A DNA stretch of 64,000 bases, from positions 1-64,000 of the forward strand of contig CACNFE010000003.1 of NCBI GenBank assembly GCA_902619595.1, read 5' to 3'. Below the pieces are notes generated by a model that was given only the letters and a program-made list of their open reading frames with translations, had not been told where the DNA came from and did no database searches. This document shows, piece after piece, positions 20,070 through 27,403 of this stretch (position 1 is its first letter; each line of letters begins with the position of its first letter). A program made the translations under genes and the position numbers. The stretch is from an uncultured Pelagibacteraceae bacterium (GTDB taxonomy: Bacteria; Pseudomonadota; Alphaproteobacteria; Pelagibacterales; Pelagibacteraceae).

Positions 20070-21050
20070 TTAAATAACTCCTAGTTTTTTCATAAGAGCT
20101 GTCATTTCTTTAGTTTGTGTTTTTAAAAACTTAACAAACTTTTTATCTGGGTTATAAATATTAACCCAAGCGTTTCTTGCTCTTACTTCTTCCCATTCAG
20201 GAGTTTTTTGTACATCGCCTAACATTTTAGCAATAGCTTTTTTGTCTTTATTGCTCATGCCTGGAGGGCCAAAAAATCCTCTCCAGTTAACGAATTGCAC
20301 GTCATATCCTTGTTCTTTAAGTGTCGGTGCATCTGGTGCATCAGCAACTCTATCAGGTGCAGTGATACCAATAATTCTCACTTGGTCCCTTGCTCCCATA
20401 AGCTCACCTAAACCTGTAGAAATAATTTGTGTTTCTCCAGATAAAAGTCCAGCTAATGCTTTTCCACCTGCATCATAAGGAATGTAAGCTACATCGTTTG
20501 GATTTGCTCCAGCAGCTTGAAATGCTAAAGCACCAATTAAATGATCCATGCTTCCTCTAACAGAACCACCAGCCATTTTTATTGAACTAGGGTTTGCTTT
20601 GTATGCATCAACAACATCTTTAAAGTTTTTGTAAGGTGAGTTTTTTGCAACTGCGATTGCACCGTAGTCACCAATTACTCCAGCAATCGGCACGACATCT
20701 TTATAAGATAAAGTTCCACTGCCACTTACATAACCTTTGTGTCTTGTAATTGATCTTAAAACTAATGGTGTCGATTGAACTAAGATTGTGTTTTCGGGCT
20801 TAGTATTAATCATATAAGCAAGTGCTTTACCACCACCACCACCTGACATATTTTCAAATGATGCGCTTTTTAAAAAGCCTGCTTTTGTTAAAGCTTCTCC
20901 AGTACCTCTAGCAGTTCCATCCCAACCACCACCAGCACCACCACCAATTACAAAGTGTAATTTTTCAATTGCAATTGAGTTAACCGTTGTTGTTGATAAT
21001 AGAAGAGCGGCAGAGAATAAAACTGAAAAAAAAGATTTAATTAGTTTCAT
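20070..21050 (-). CDS. tctC: Tripartite tricarboxylate transporter substrate-binding protein TctC
   Basis: A 326-residue periplasmic solute-binding protein. A signal peptide covers about residues 1-28 (MKLIKSFFSVLFSAALLLST). The mature part has the Bug/TctC features: GGGAGGGWDGTARGTGEAL, then PYKNFKDVVDAYKANPSSIKMAGGS and GGKALAGLLSGETQ. The substrate cannot be told from sequence; tricarboxylates, dicarboxylates and aromatic acids are known for this family. The gly-rich start of the mature part is unusually dense (WDGTARG). It is the first gene of the tctCBA operon. Confidence 0.95.
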   Translation of the reverse strand: MKLIKSFFSVLFSAALLLSTTTVNSIAIEKLHFVIGGGAGGGWDGTARGTGEALTKAGFLKSASFENMSGGGGGKALAYMINTKPENTILVQSTPLVLRSITRHKGYVSGSGTLSYKDVVPIAGVIGDYGAIAVAKNSPYKNFKDVVDAYKANPSSIKMAGGSVRGSMDHLIGALAFQAAGANPNDVAYIPYDAGGKALAGLLSGETQIISTGLGELMGARDQVRIIGITAPDRVADAPDAPTLKEQGYDVQFVNWRGFFGPPGMSNKDKKAIAKMLGDVQKTPEWEEVRARNAWVNIYNPDKKFVKFLKTQTKEMTALMKKLGVI

Positions 21051-21128
21051 TATTTCCTCTCGTTGTTATATTTAATGTCTGGATTAAACATACTTTTTGT
21101 AATCTAGTCAATAACCAAAGATGAAATA

Positions 21129-22208
21129 ATGTCTAATGCAATTCACTTAAACCGAGAGAATTTAGGTCAATTATTTACAAAAAAATTCTTAATTGTAATT
21201 TCAGTTTCTATTCCAAGCGCGATTGTTGCTGATTTTTTTAATATTCCTCTTGCGTGGATGATAGGTCCAATGATTGCAACATCTCTCATTGCTTTGAAAG
21301 GCTTTAAAGTTTTAATGCCAAAATTAGCCTTAAGCATAATATTAATTATTTTAGGTTTACATATTGGAAACTATATCGATCAAAATCTACTTAGTCAGAT
21401 GATAAATTGGATTTGGACAACTGTTATAATGTTTTTTTATATAATTGTTAGTATTTTGATAGTTTCAAAATATTTACAAAAATTTTCAGGTTATAAAGAA
21501 AAGACATCAATATTTTCTGCTGCACCTGGTGCCTTAGGGCCTTTGATGATTCTAGCTGAATATGAAAAATCAGATTTATCTCAAGTTGCAACAGCACATT
21601 TGATTAGATTGATAATAATAATTACTTTATTTCCATTTATAATTGTTAGTCTGTATCCAGCTGAAGCTTTAGAATTAGAAAAATTTGACTATATGTCTCA
21701 AAACTATTGGGATTTAGTTTTGTTAATAATATTTTCATTAATATTTATATTCTTTTTTGATAAGGCAAAAGTACCTGCAGCTCTACTTTCTGGGACATTA
21801 GTTGCAAGTGGTATCTTGCAGATATTTGATATTGCATCTTATAAACTACCAGATGCTTCAATTAATTTTTGTTTATTAATTTTAGGTGCATCAGTTGGAT
21901 GTAGATTTGCAAATAAAACATTTAAAGAAGTTGCAAATAATTCATTTCATGGCTTAGTTGCAACTATACTTTTAGTTTTATTAGGCTTTTTAGCTGCTTA
22001 TATTGCAACATTTTTTGTTGATACTAATTTTTTAAGTTTAATCTTATCTTTTTGTCCTGGTGGAATTTATGAAGTAGCTGTTATAGCAATAGCATTTGAT
22101 TTAGAGCCAGACTTTGTTACTTTTCATCATATTATTAGATTATTATTTATATTATTCATCGTGCCTATGATTTTAAAAATAATAAGTAAAGTTAAAAACC
22201 TTAATTAG
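21129..22208 (+). CDS. AbrB-family (PF05145) membrane protein
   Basis: A 359-residue protein with about 10 membrane spans in two homologous halves. Each half has the pattern IPLAWMIGPMIATSL (near residue 44) and APGALGPLMILAE / CPGGIYEVAVIAIAFDL (near 130 and 306), which marks the AbrB/'putative ammonia monooxygenase' membrane family. That family is not the AbrB DNA-binding regulator, and its substrate is not established. It is divergent from tctC with a 78-bp gap. It lies with tctABC between the two tRNA-Thr copies, so a linked transport role is possible. Confidence 0.8.
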   Translation: MSNAIHLNRENLGQLFTKKFLIVISVSIPSAIVADFFNIPLAWMIGPMIATSLIALKGFKVLMPKLALSIILIILGLHIGNYIDQNLLSQMINWIWTTVIMFFYIIVSILIVSKYLQKFSGYKEKTSIFSAAPGALGPLMILAEYEKSDLSQVATAHLIRLIIIITLFPFIIVSLYPAEALELEKFDYMSQNYWDLVLLIIFSLIFIFFFDKAKVPAALLSGTLVASGILQIFDIASYKLPDASINFCLLILGASVGCRFANKTFKEVANNSFHGLVATILLVLLGFLAAYIATFFVDTNFLSLILSFCPGGIYEVAVIAIAFDLEPDFVTFHHIIRLLFILFIVPMILKIISKVKNLN

Positions 22209-22380
22209 ATAATTTATCATAAAAAACTTATAATTTTAATTATTGCTCATACCTACAGATTAGTCACAAATGGTATACAAGAAGTTACATAATTAAAATA
22301 ATAGAATTACCTTTTAAGAACCAAATCTTTTAAGTGTTGATTTATTTGACTTTTAACATTAAAAACTTCATCTATAGGAA

Positions 22381-22424
22381 TGCCCTTGTAGCTCAGCTGG
22401 TAGAGCAATTGATTTGTAATCAAT
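22381..22424 (+). repeat. 44-bp direct repeat inside intact tRNA-Thr (right end of module)
   Basis: Identical to 17908-17951 over 44 bp; the copies are 4,473 bp apart and in the same orientation. The base before (A vs G) and the base after (A vs T) differ, so these are the exact limits. The interval contains tctABC and the AbrB-family gene and no recognisable recombinase. Confidence 0.93.
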
Positions 22425-22457
22425 AGGTCCGCGGTTCGAGTCCGTGCGGGGGCACCA
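22382..22457 (+). tRNA. tRNA-Thr (UGU anticodon)
   Basis: A complete 76-nt cloverleaf: GCCCTTG acceptor, D-arm GCTCAGCTGGTAGAGC, anticodon loop TTTGTAA (anticodon TGT), T-loop TTCGAGT, discriminator A and encoded CCA. The 5' half is duplicated at 17909. In E. coli the thrU(UGU) gene lies in the tRNA cluster before tufB; here it is separate and carries an insertion module on its 5' side. Confidence 0.96.
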
Positions 22458-22468
22458 TAAAAAAGTTG

Positions 22469-22543
22469 TGGTGGGACTGGTAGGTTACGCTCCTACTACC
22501 CCCTCGATGTCAACGAGGTACTCTACTATTGAGCTACAGTCCC
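22469..22543 (-). tRNA. Atypical tRNA-Val (GAC anticodon)
   Basis: A 75-nt minus-strand cloverleaf: acceptor GGGACTG paired with CAGTCCC, discriminator A, encoded CCA, perfect anticodon stem CCTCG/CGAGG around loop TTGACAT (anticodon GAC), and T-stem GTAGG/CCTAC. The T-loop reads AGCGTAA instead of the near-universal TTCRANN, and the D-loop is a 7-nt AATAGTA lacking the GG pair. All stems are intact, which argues against random decay. It is 11 bp from tRNA-Thr on the opposite strand and 8 bp from the nadK stop. It could be a divergent working tRNA or a tRNA pseudogene. Confidence 0.75.
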
Positions 22544-22551
22544 AAATAAAC

Positions 22552-23331
22552 TCATTTGCTGAAGGTTTCTCTTCTTATTTGTTCAATTTTAATTTTTTTA
22601 TTTAAACTGTTATTTCGATCATACAGCAAATTGAAACTAATTTTTTTATTTATTTTTACATTTATATTTTTAGCATTACGAACCTCAATATTATCTGCTA
22701 CTGCACTTATTGGTCTTTTGTTAACATTTAAATTAAGAATATTAATTTGAGATTTTTCTGAAGTAATTTTTCCCTTCCACCTTCTTGGTCTAAAAGGACT
22801 TATGGGCGTTATTGCTATTTTTTTTGAATTTAAATTTAATATTGGACCATGGACAGACAAGTTATATGCAGTGCTTCCCGCAGGCGTTGATACCAAAACT
22901 CCATCAGAAACTAATTTTTTTATAAGAGTATTTTTTCCATTTAGTATTTTTACAGAAGCTGCTTGTTTGCTCTGTCTTAGGACAGAAACCTCATTAATTG
23001 CAATAGATTTTTTTATAAGATTATTTTTTGTTACAACTTTCATTTCTAACGGATTAATTCTTACTGGTTTTGAAGATGAAAGATTTTTTTTAAACTTATT
23101 GATATTAAATTTATTCATCAGAAAACCATAATTACCTGAATTTAATCCATAGAAACTTTTTTTATATTTATGTAATTTTTTTAAGGTATGGAGCATAAAT
23201 CCATCGCCACCAACTACAATTATTATAGAGGACTTTTTTAATGAAACAGTATTAATTTTTTTTTGAATTTGATTTTTAATTCTTACAGAATTTGAATTAT
23301 TATCATAGATCAGATGATATTTTTTTTCCAT
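22552..23331 (-). CDS. nadK: NAD kinase
   Basis: A 259-residue ATP-NAD kinase that makes NADP. The phosphate-binding GGDG motif is at 41-44, the NE motif at 113-114, and the second conserved motif STPAGSTAYNLSVHGPIL at about 148-165. The length is a little shorter than E. coli NadK (292). It is flanked by tRNA genes on both sides (the atypical tRNA-Val and tRNA-Leu), all on the minus strand; it is a core gene between two accessory modules. Confidence 0.93.
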   Translation of the reverse strand: MEKKYHLIYDNNSNSVRIKNQIQKKINTVSLKKSSIIIVVGGDGFMLHTLKKLHKYKKSFYGLNSGNYGFLMNKFNINKFKKNLSSSKPVRINPLEMKVVTKNNLIKKSIAINEVSVLRQSKQAASVKILNGKNTLIKKLVSDGVLVSTPAGSTAYNLSVHGPILNLNSKKIAITPISPFRPRRWKGKITSEKSQINILNLNVNKRPISAVADNIEVRNAKNINVKINKKISFNLLYDRNNSLNKKIKIEQIRRETFSK

Positions 23332-23338
23332 GATCTAG

Positions 23339-23424
23339 TGGTGCCCTCGGCCAGACTCGAACTGGCACTCCCAAAAGGGCAAGGATTTTAAGTCCTTTGT
23401 GTCTACCAATTTCACCACGAGGGC
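23339..23424 (-). tRNA. tRNA-Leu (UAA anticodon)
   Basis: An 86-nt class II tRNA: acceptor GCCCTCG, D-arm TGGTGAAATTGGTAGACA, anticodon loop CTTAAAA (anticodon TAA), long variable arm, T-loop TTCGAGT and encoded CCA. Its 5' half together with the upstream promoter is repeated at 25916-26033, and the promoter alone again near 29109-29157. Confidence 0.97.
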
Positions 23425-23503
23425 ATGAGTTATTTTCATGAGTATTTATGCTAATATTTATAATTGAACAAGATTAATAAGTAAATTTTTTTTATTTTAT
23501 CTC
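23386..23503 (-). repeat. tRNA-Leu 5' half plus promoter, copy 1 (intact gene)
   Basis: 118 bp that match 25916-26033 at 112 positions. The first 41 bp (tRNA anticodon loop to the 5' end plus one or two flanking bases) are identical; the remaining 77 bp, which carry the tRNA promoter, have six differences. Homology stops abruptly on the tRNA side inside the anticodon arm. Confidence 0.9.
23443..23471 (-). promoter_or_regulatory. tRNA-Leu promoter, copy 1
   Basis: On the minus strand TTGTTC (23471-23466), 17-bp spacer, TAAATA (23448-23443), 19 bp before the tRNA-Leu 5' end. Conservation of both boxes and the spacer in all three copies of this repeat supports it as a real promoter. Confidence 0.65.
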
Positions 23504-23528
23504 CCCAGGTTCTAGTCTAGTTCTAGTT
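23496..23528. repeat. 33-bp CTAG-rich direct repeat, copy 1
   Basis: Contains CCAGGTTCTAGTCTAGTTC and matches 25758-25790 at 32 of 33 positions, same orientation, 2,262 bp apart. The two copies bracket the autotransporter-like gene closely (35 bp from its stop, 34 bp from its start). CTAG occurs three times in each copy, which is unusual in this sequence. It may be a second recombination site nested in the tRNA-Leu module. Confidence 0.85.
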
Positions 23529-23563
23529 ATCCCATATTATCCTATAAAGTTTTAGTGAATTTA

Positions 23564-25723
23564 CTAAAATGTATTTACAATTTCTAGGGTTGCACCATAT
23601 TCAGGTATTTGACTCATCAAGCTATAATTCGAACTTATTCTGATATCGAAACCATTTAAATCTCTCTTATAACTCAAAGATGCTTTGTCATTATCTAAAG
23701 TCATAGCATATTCGGTGTCATCTGTTCTCATATAACCAAATCCTAAATATAAAGTATCACTATGAGCATTATCATTTTGATTTCTCTCATAAATAGTCAT
23801 TATAGAAAAACCATTATCAGTTACTAAATCAAATCCAATATTTGCTATTAAGTTTTTAGAATCTTGATCAATTGATTTTGTATATACTGTAGTTTCCGAT
23901 AGGTAACGATATGTTGCATCTGAAGACGGACTAAAATCTACTCCAAGCTCTAATCCACCATTTGGTTTAAAAGTAAAAGTATTAAAATTTAAAATGTCAC
24001 TGATGGTAAAGCCAGCAGATATCATCCCAGTTTCAATTGTTTGAGCTTTGTAAACTAAGGCTGCAGGACCTTTTTCTCTATATTCGGATAATTCTGTATA
24101 GCTTAAATCAATTCTGAAATTAGGAGTAATATTCAAATCTTCTTTTTTATATGTTGTTAAGTAGTTAAGTGAACCAAATATTTGCGCACCATCTCTCTCT
24201 CCTGTTCTAGTACTTCCTCCCCCTTTTCTAACATGATCAGTCTTTAAAGTGCTCACTCCAATGATACCTTCAGTAAATTTTTCATCATCATGAGGAAAAG
24301 TTCCATAAACAGATAAACTAAAAGACTCAGTATCTAAATTAGTCCCAGATGTGCCTACATCAACATCATCATTACCAAATCTAAGAGCATAACCGTATAA
24401 TCTATTTTTGCTTATCTTTTTATCCATGCCAAGTGTAATGCCCTTGGTATTAATTTTTTTAGATGATGAAGTAGATGTATCTCCAGTTCTACCAATACTT
24501 ACGCTACCCTCACTCCAAAATGACCAATCATCTGATAATTTGTCTAGAACTTCATTTGTTTTATTTGATATAGGAATAATGTTAGAAAGCGATGCCACCA
24601 TTGAATTAGAAAAGTTTAATCTAATATTTTGGTTACTTAATTGATCATTGGTTCTATGTCTTCTTAACCAATACATACGGTTAAGGACTGGAGTGCTTGC
24701 TTGAATAGCAATTTGTTTTGCTGTTGCAGTTTGAGACTCGATTGAGCTTAAAATATCTTTACCTTCATCAGAAGTAGTTATTGGATCATCACATGCACCA
24801 TCGATAATGCTCCAATTACAAGTTAAATCAAATTCATAAACTTCTGCATCCTGATCAATTACAAACATTTTACTTCCGTCAGAATTAAATGCTGTTTCTC
24901 TTGCATTTCCTAAGCCGCTGTAGTTAGATAAATCAAGAGTTCCCTCAAGTGATAGAGTGGAGGTATCAAAAGCTGTTGTTAGTTTATATTGATTAATTAA
25001 ATTATCTTCATCGTCAGTTGTATACATTTTAGTACCATCGTAATTAAAGACAATTCCGTCTATATAACTGTGATCAGAACTTAGGTCTTCAGTATTAATA
25101 TGAGTAACTCCTGATGTAATGACAAATGGGGTATCAAGTGTGTATTCATTTATTTCACCAACATTGCTATTATCTTTGCCGTTTCCAGTAACAAACATTT
25201 TAGTTCCATCATTATTAAACGCAACTGAGGTCACTCTTTTTTCTTCCAAGTTTGTATTATAACTTTGACCTACATTATAAGTAGTGCTTGCAGTATCAAT
25301 GTCATATGGTGTAGTTAACGTCCATTCAATAATAGTTTTATGATGATCAGCAATAAACATTTTTGTACCATCGTTATTGAACACAACTTGCATAGCTCCA
25401 TGCATTTCAGTTGCTGAACCAGTATATGTACCTACATCTAAGCTGGTACGTAAGGTTGCAGTAGAAATATTGTAAGCTGTTGTTAAATCATACTCGTAAA
25501 CCTTATCTCCTTTTGCTGTTGACTTTGGGGCCACTGCCTTCGTAGATGATGTATACATTTTGGTTCCATCGTTATTAAAAGTTAATGCCATATTATTGTA
25601 GTCAGTAGCTATAGTTACTTGTTCAACTGCTTTACTTCGCACAACAGTTGGCTCCGCTATAGCTTTAGAAAAAGATAAAGCTAAAAAAAATACAATGTAA
25701 TGAATTTTATAAATATTTTTCAC
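23564..25723 (-). CDS. Autotransporter-like outer membrane protein with beta-propeller-type repeats
   Basis: 719 residues. A signal peptide spans about 1-23 (ending SKAIAEP). Five copies of a motif like FNNDGTKMF occur near residues 49, 115, 169, 226 and 279, spaced about 50-65 apart, suggesting a beta-propeller-like passenger. After a linker with TCNWSIIDGACDDP (about 301-314), residues about 395-719 look like a 12-strand autotransporter barrel with alternating pattern and a C-terminal Phe (EIVNTF), as outer-membrane barrels have. It is the only gene between the tRNA-Leu copies. Ligand and role are unknown; adhesion or phage/host interaction are possibilities. Confidence 0.8.
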   Translation of the reverse strand: MKNIYKIHYIVFFLALSFSKAIAEPTVVRSKAVEQVTIATDYNNMALTFNNDGTKMYTSSTKAVAPKSTAKGDKVYEYDLTTAYNISTATLRTSLDVGTYTGSATEMHGAMQVVFNNDGTKMFIADHHKTIIEWTLTTPYDIDTASTTYNVGQSYNTNLEEKRVTSVAFNNDGTKMFVTGNGKDNSNVGEINEYTLDTPFVITSGVTHINTEDLSSDHSYIDGIVFNYDGTKMYTTDDEDNLINQYKLTTAFDTSTLSLEGTLDLSNYSGLGNARETAFNSDGSKMFVIDQDAEVYEFDLTCNWSIIDGACDDPITTSDEGKDILSSIESQTATAKQIAIQASTPVLNRMYWLRRHRTNDQLSNQNIRLNFSNSMVASLSNIIPISNKTNEVLDKLSDDWSFWSEGSVSIGRTGDTSTSSSKKINTKGITLGMDKKISKNRLYGYALRFGNDDVDVGTSGTNLDTESFSLSVYGTFPHDDEKFTEGIIGVSTLKTDHVRKGGGSTRTGERDGAQIFGSLNYLTTYKKEDLNITPNFRIDLSYTELSEYREKGPAALVYKAQTIETGMISAGFTISDILNFNTFTFKPNGGLELGVDFSPSSDATYRYLSETTVYTKSIDQDSKNLIANIGFDLVTDNGFSIMTIYERNQNDNAHSDTLYLGFGYMRTDDTEYAMTLDNDKASLSYKRDLNGFDIRISSNYSLMSQIPEYGATLEIVNTF

Positions 25724-25757
25724 AACAATTAATCATTAATAAATCTATCTTAATATA

Positions 25758-25790
25758 TTTATCTCACCAGGTTCTAGTCTAGTTCTAGTT
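25758..25790. repeat. 33-bp CTAG-rich direct repeat, copy 2
   Basis: Matches 23496-23528 with one difference (CTCACC against CTCCCC). It lies 34 bp upstream of the autotransporter-like start codon. Together the copies delimit a 2.26-kb one-gene cassette. Confidence 0.85.
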
Positions 25791-25915
25791 TAACAAAATT
25801 TATTATTCATATTTTCCAATGAAAATAAATGGAGGTTTTATAAAAATGTAGGATTTTATGGGATTTGAGACTGAATGAGACTATTAGAGACTATGAAATA
25901 ACCCTACCCTATGTT
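25791..25915. other. Non-coding segment between CTAG repeat and tRNA-Leu half
   Basis: Part of the 303-bp gene-free stretch 25724-26026, which otherwise holds the CTAG repeat copy 2, the tRNA-Leu half and a promoter copy. No ORF of note and no RNA-gene signature is seen in this segment except the GAGACT repeats described separately. Confidence 0.5.
25867..25892 (+). repeat. GAGACT x3 direct repeat, exact 10-bp period
   Basis: GAGACT at 25867-25872, 25877-25882 and 25887-25892, each ten bases apart, ending 23 bp before the tRNA-Leu half. Helically phased short repeats beside an attachment core resemble the arm-type binding sites of tyrosine integrases. The analogous ACCGAC pair lies beside the tRNA-Thr half. 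Confidence 0.5.
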
Positions 25916-26033
25916 TTTTAAGTCCTTTGTGTCTACCAATTTCACCACGAGGGCATTAATTAATTTCATGAGTGTTTATGCTAATATTTATAATTGAACA
26001 AGAGGAATAAGTAAATTTTTTTTATTTTATCTC
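25916..26033 (-). repeat. Truncated tRNA-Leu (5' half) plus promoter, copy 2
   Basis: Positions 25916-25954 are the first 39 nt of tRNA-Leu(UAA), from the 5' end to the anticodon loop, identical to the intact gene. The T-arm, variable arm and 3' acceptor strand are missing. The rest is the upstream promoter region, with six differences from copy 1. It marks the far end of the 2.53-kb tRNA-Leu module; its far edge reaches 7 bp into the 3' end of the gene at 26027. Confidence 0.92.
25973..26001 (-). promoter_or_regulatory. tRNA-Leu promoter, copy 2 (in front of the truncated tRNA)
   Basis: TTGTTC (26001-25996), 17-bp spacer, TAAACA (25978-25973) on the minus strand. One base of the -10 box differs from copy 1. 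It could still transcribe the tRNA half and read on toward the autotransporter-like gene, whose start is 193 bp past the 3' edge of the tRNA half. Confidence 0.5.
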
Positions 26034-26470
26034 TCATCTTTTTTTCTTTTTTTGTATTTTTTTGAATGTTGAAAACATACACCTGATAGAAGACCTGGTA
26101 TAATTATAAACCCTGGATGTACCTTATATGGAAAAAAATTTACCGCCCATTCGTCACCACCCCAAACAAATATAAAAAAAATAGCCGTTAGAGCAAAAAT
26201 AAATCCAAATAATCTTAAAAAATAATATTCTGAAGTTTTAATGATTTCAGTCTTAACAGATTTGGATTTATTATTTATAACCTTATTTTCAATTTCTTTT
26301 GTTGTAAAAAAAAATAGCAATAGTACCTGTATTAATATGCCTAAAAACAATGACCCCAAAACCACTAGATAAGTTGGATAGAGAAAAGGTGAAACAATTG
26401 CAATTATAAAAAAAAATGCTGATAAATAAGATATGTAGTCAAATGTTTTTTTATTAATTACTTTTTTCAC
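26027..26470 (-). CDS. Small hypothetical membrane protein
   Basis: 147 residues, not recognised. Four hydrophobic spans are predicted at about 14-32, 34-57, 83-103 and 118-134, with a charged cytoplasmic-type loop between spans 2 and 3 (KEIENKVINNKSKS) and a very basic C-terminus (KKYKKRKKDER). No catalytic motif is visible. Its last codons overlap the far edge of the tRNA-Leu repeat, so its 3' end was fixed by, or came with, the repeat. It is divergent from the next gene by 102 bp. Confidence 0.6.
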   Translation of the reverse strand: MKKVINKKTFDYISYLSAFFFIIAIVSPFLYPTYLVVLGSLFLGILIQVLLLFFFTTKEIENKVINNKSKSVKTEIIKTSEYYFLRLFGFIFALTAIFFIFVWGGDEWAVNFFPYKVHPGFIIIPGLLSGVCFQHSKKYKKRKKDER

Positions 26471-26572
26471 AAGTCTAATATATTTACTATATTATTTCAT
26501 ATGATTTACCAAAACTCTTCTTATTCATTCCAAAATTGATATATGAAATAAACTCATATAGATTAATTTAGA

Positions 26573-27403
26573 ATGATTAAACCATATAAATTTATAGTCT
26601 GTCTACTAATATTTTTTTCAACTCTATTTATTACAACTAATTCTCAAGCTGCTGTGAAACCTTTTGTTGAACTCTTTGAACAGATTTTTAAATTTTTTGG
26701 AAAACGAGCTGACGACGTACCTCTTTCAGATGCCGGTAAAAAATTAGAAGATTTAAAAGGTTTTGATAAAACAGATGAAATAATTCAAACTACCGAGACA
26801 AGTAAAAATTTTACTAATGAAATAACAAATTTTAGAATTAATAAAGCTAGTGAATTAAAAAATTCTACAAACGATAATCTTTTAGAGTCACATGGAGTTA
26901 AAAATGTAGATAAAATTACTGAGGCTGTTGATCTGAGTGAAATTGATATTTCTGATTTTTTTGAAGATAATGCAGCAATTAATACTTTTCGAATTTTTAT
27001 ATGGAGTGGAAGGGTATTTAGAGCATCTAATAGCTTTAATAAACCTGATACTAATCGTGTAGTAGCAGAATGCAGAGACAATAGAGAAGTTTTTTATTTT
27101 ACTGCTCTGTTAGAAAAGAAAAAAAAATGGCTATTATTAAGTGGAAATTTAAAAAATGTAGATAAAAATAATAGTGGGTTTAAAAAGCAAAATCTTTATG
27201 TATTAACAGACATTGATGAATATATTATTTTTTCTACGCAAACACCAAAAAATAAGAAATTTCCACTTCATTATTTTATAATTTCTAAAGAAGGAAAATT
27301 TTATCATTTTAATAATGTTTATGGAACCGAAAGTCCCGAATACATAATTGCTAATGCAAATAAAAAAATTGATGAAACTAAATTTGCTTGTTTAAAACTT
27401 TAA
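26573..27403 (+). CDS. Hypothetical secreted/periplasmic protein
   Basis: 276 residues, not recognised. A signal peptide is clear at about 1-27 (CLLIFFSTLFITTNSQAA, likely cleaved after SQA). The mature protein is hydrophilic, with an acidic middle (AVDLSEIDISDFFEDNA) and a C-terminal half with alternating beta-like segments (KKWLLLSGNL, KQNLYVLTDIDEYIIFST, KFYHFNNVYGTESPEYII). Two Cys remain in the mature part. Its stop codon abuts the stop of the convergent gene at 27404 with no spacer. It lies in the accessory region between tRNA-Leu repeat copies 2 and 3. Confidence 0.6.
   Translation: MIKPYKFIVCLLIFFSTLFITTNSQAAVKPFVELFEQIFKFFGKRADDVPLSDAGKKLEDLKGFDKTDEIIQTTETSKNFTNEITNFRINKASELKNSTNDNLLESHGVKNVDKITEAVDLSEIDISDFFEDNAAINTFRIFIWSGRVFRASNSFNKPDTNRVVAECRDNREVFYFTALLEKKKKWLLLSGNLKNVDKNNSGFKKQNLYVLTDIDEYIIFSTQTPKNKKFPLHYFIISKEGKFYHFNNVYGTESPEYIIANANKKIDETKFACLKL

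Noticed and set aside
22209..22381. Riboswitch or small RNA before tRNA-Thr
   Set aside because: The 173 bp are AT-rich with no stable stem series; only weak promoter-like boxes before the tRNA were seen.
25724..26026. Possible RNA gene or CRISPR-like array in the 303-bp gap
   Set aside because: The repeats are two different short families (CTAG-rich, GAGACT) plus a tRNA half; there is no repeat-spacer pattern.
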